Origin: CAZOZZ01 sp965262425
GTDB taxonomy: Bacteria; Acidobacteriota; Terriglobia; 20CM-2-55-15
Assembly: GCA_965262425.1 (NCBI GenBank)
Contig: OZ253536.1
Location: forward strand, 3,596,001 to 3,660,000
Direction of reading: 5' to 3'
Length of the DNA stretch: 64,000 nucleotides
Every line of letters starts with the position of its first letter. Position 1 is the stretch's first letter. The translations under genes were made by a program, and so were the position numbers. This document shows, in pieces, positions 62,881 to 64,000 of the stretch. A model generated the notes under the pieces. It did not search any database, was not told the origin of the DNA, and saw nothing but the letters and a program-made list of their open reading frames with translations.

Positions 62881-64000
62881 TCAGTCGATAGTGATGAAGA
62901 TGTCGAGTGGGTCGCCCAGGTCTCGGGCCGAGGGTGTGATGATGGTCTTGCTTCCGACGGGGATCTTTTTGTTGGATGCCGCGGCATTCCGAACGTCATC
63001 TTCGCAGACGAAGGGGACCGGCAGGGGGGGCTCGACAGGTTGCTCGGATTTGGCCGGGGCTTCGAGTTGATCGAAGCTTTCCAATTGGGGACCGGGGACG
63101 GGGGAAGCATGCCGAACAGCGGTGGGTTCGGGTGCTGAACGTGTTTCAGGAACCGTGGCCTGAACCGGAGGAGTTTTCTTCTCAAGCCATTGGTCCACGA
63201 TGTCGGCGATCGCTCCTCGGTTCCTGCGTCCCGTTGCAGGTGACGCTTCGTGTGGCGTTCGAACAGGAGACGATTCTCTGGTGTTGATGGGCTTCACTTC
63301 TCGAACACCGAAAGCAACGCGCTTCAGGTTGATCAGGTGCAGGGGGGAGATGTTGTCGGAGGTGATGTTGCCGCCAAAAGAACCGCAGCCCAGTGTCATA
63401 GCTGGGAAGAGGTTCGTCGTATAGCCAACGGCTCCGAGTGCCGCGGGTGTGTTGACGCAGATTCGGGATGCGGGCTTGTAGAGCGCGAACTGTCGAATCA
63501 CCTCGTCGTCGTTCGAGTGCAGCCCCAGCGTGTGCCCAAGGCCTCCGAAATTCAGGATGTCGATACATTTCCGACAACCTTCCTTCCAGTCCCGGACCGT
63601 ATAGAACCCCAGGATCGGAGAAAGCTTTTCCATCGACAGGGGGTGTTCGGGGCCCACGCCACCGGCCATTCCAACCAGGGCCCGGGTGCCCGCGGGCACC
63701 TCGATGCCGGCCATCTCGGCAATTCGGACGGCAGACTGACCGACGATCTTAGTGTTGAGCGTTCGACGTGGGGTTTGAATCGTGCGCTCGAGACTCGATC
63801 TTTCCTCCGGGTTGCAGATATAGGCTCCCTGTTTTTCCAACTCTTCAAGAACCGTGTCCCGGATTGCTTCGTCACAGATGATCGACTGCTCCGATGAGCA
63901 CAACGTCCCGTTGTCGAAACACGTTCCGGTCAGAATGTGGCCGACGGCCCGGGCGATGTCCGCGGAGGCCTCCACGTACGCCGGAACATTTCCGGGCCCG
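62881..64000 (-). CDS. CoA-acylating aldehyde dehydrogenase with long C-terminal tail (partial)
   Basis: C-terminal 373 codons of an aldehyde dehydrogenase that continues past the right edge. The catalytic Cys is in FDNGTLCSSEQSII; GGVGPEHPLSMEKLSPILGF and LGCGSFGGNITSDNISPLHL mark the acetylating EutE/PduP/AdhE group. After the enzyme domain come a Pro-rich linker, an amphipathic helix (NRGAIADIVDQWLEKK), a second linker and a terminal segment CEDDVRNAAASNKKIPVGSK with TIITPSARDLGD. Such tails are found on enzymes packed in bacterial microcompartments; no shell gene is in view. Confidence 0.85.
   Translation of the reverse strand, partial: GPGNVPAYVEASADIARAVGHILTGTCFDNGTLCSSEQSIICDEAIRDTVLEELEKQGAYICNPEERSSLERTIQTPRRTLNTKIVGQSAVRIAEMAGIEVPAGTRALVGMAGGVGPEHPLSMEKLSPILGFYTVRDWKEGCRKCIDILNFGGLGHTLGLHSNDDEVIRQFALYKPASRICVNTPAALGAVGYTTNLFPAMTLGCGSFGGNITSDNISPLHLINLKRVAFGVREVKPINTRESSPVRTPHEASPATGRRNRGAIADIVDQWLEKKTPPVQATVPETRSAPEPTAVRHASPVPGPQLESFDQLEAPAKSEQPVEPPLPVPFVCEDDVRNAAASNKKIPVGSKTIITPSARDLGDPLDIFITID

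Overview
The window reads as chromosome of a GC-rich, Gram-negative bacterium, most probably an acidobacterium. The reasons are two orphan MacB/FtsX-type permeases of the duplicated acidobacterial kind (one split, one relic), an lptCA-lptB-rpoN-hpf-rapZ-EIIA-ptsH-ptsI block, a yicC-gmk-rpoZ-coaBC-udg-priA block, and many secreted hydrolases. This is inference from gene content; no rRNA or tRNA gene was seen.

Layout. 1-6.2 kb: an IS91-type transposase, then a periplasmic sugar/alcohol dehydrogenase pair whose GMC subunit is split by an IS256-type element. 6.3-17.2 kb: a TRAP solute-binding lipoprotein, an unrecognised Fe-S gene pair, secreted hydrolases, a response regulator, a GAF-DUF983 fusion, envelope proteins and a creatininase-like protein. 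17-41 kb is an accessory, decaying stretch: a broken nitrate transporter, an ADOP permease split by a small element, a Fic protein, a gene-poor low-GC patch, relics of a second ADOP permease and an amidohydrolase, interrupted GNAT, DinB and GGDEF genes, a frameshifted MaoC gene, and a potassium-channel/DUF5916 chimera further split by a second IS256 copy. Apparently intact genes remain among these (haloalkane dehalogenase, gamma-glutamyltransferase, amidase, YbaK, YdcF). 41.6-58 kb is core: priA, udg, coaBC, rpoZ, gmk, yicC, a lipid-exporter ABC protein, a regulatory PTS, rapZ, hpf, rpoN, lptB and an lptC/lptA-like gene, all on the minus strand. 58-62.6 kb is a plus-strand molybdenum hydroxylase operon (coxS-coxL-coxM-coxG type), and the right edge holds part of a CoA-acylating aldehyde dehydrogenase with a long C-terminal tail.

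Three families of small non-autonomous elements were worked out. MITE-I is 317 bp with near-perfect terminal inverted repeats and 8-bp target duplications (four nearly identical copies). MITE-II (about 271-288 bp, two copies) and MITE-III (about 160 bp, two copies) share TA target sites and the terminal bases GGAGCC. Several host genes can be rebuilt exactly by removing an element and one target copy, which suggests recent activity.

The best candidate for an overlooked gene is at 25943-26998: a thioredoxin-like/DsbD-like protein whose frame is crossed by a UGA exactly where the first Cys of the CPFC redox motif belongs, followed by a hairpin with a GU-containing loop at the distance expected of a bacterial SECIS. 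It is probably a selenoprotein.
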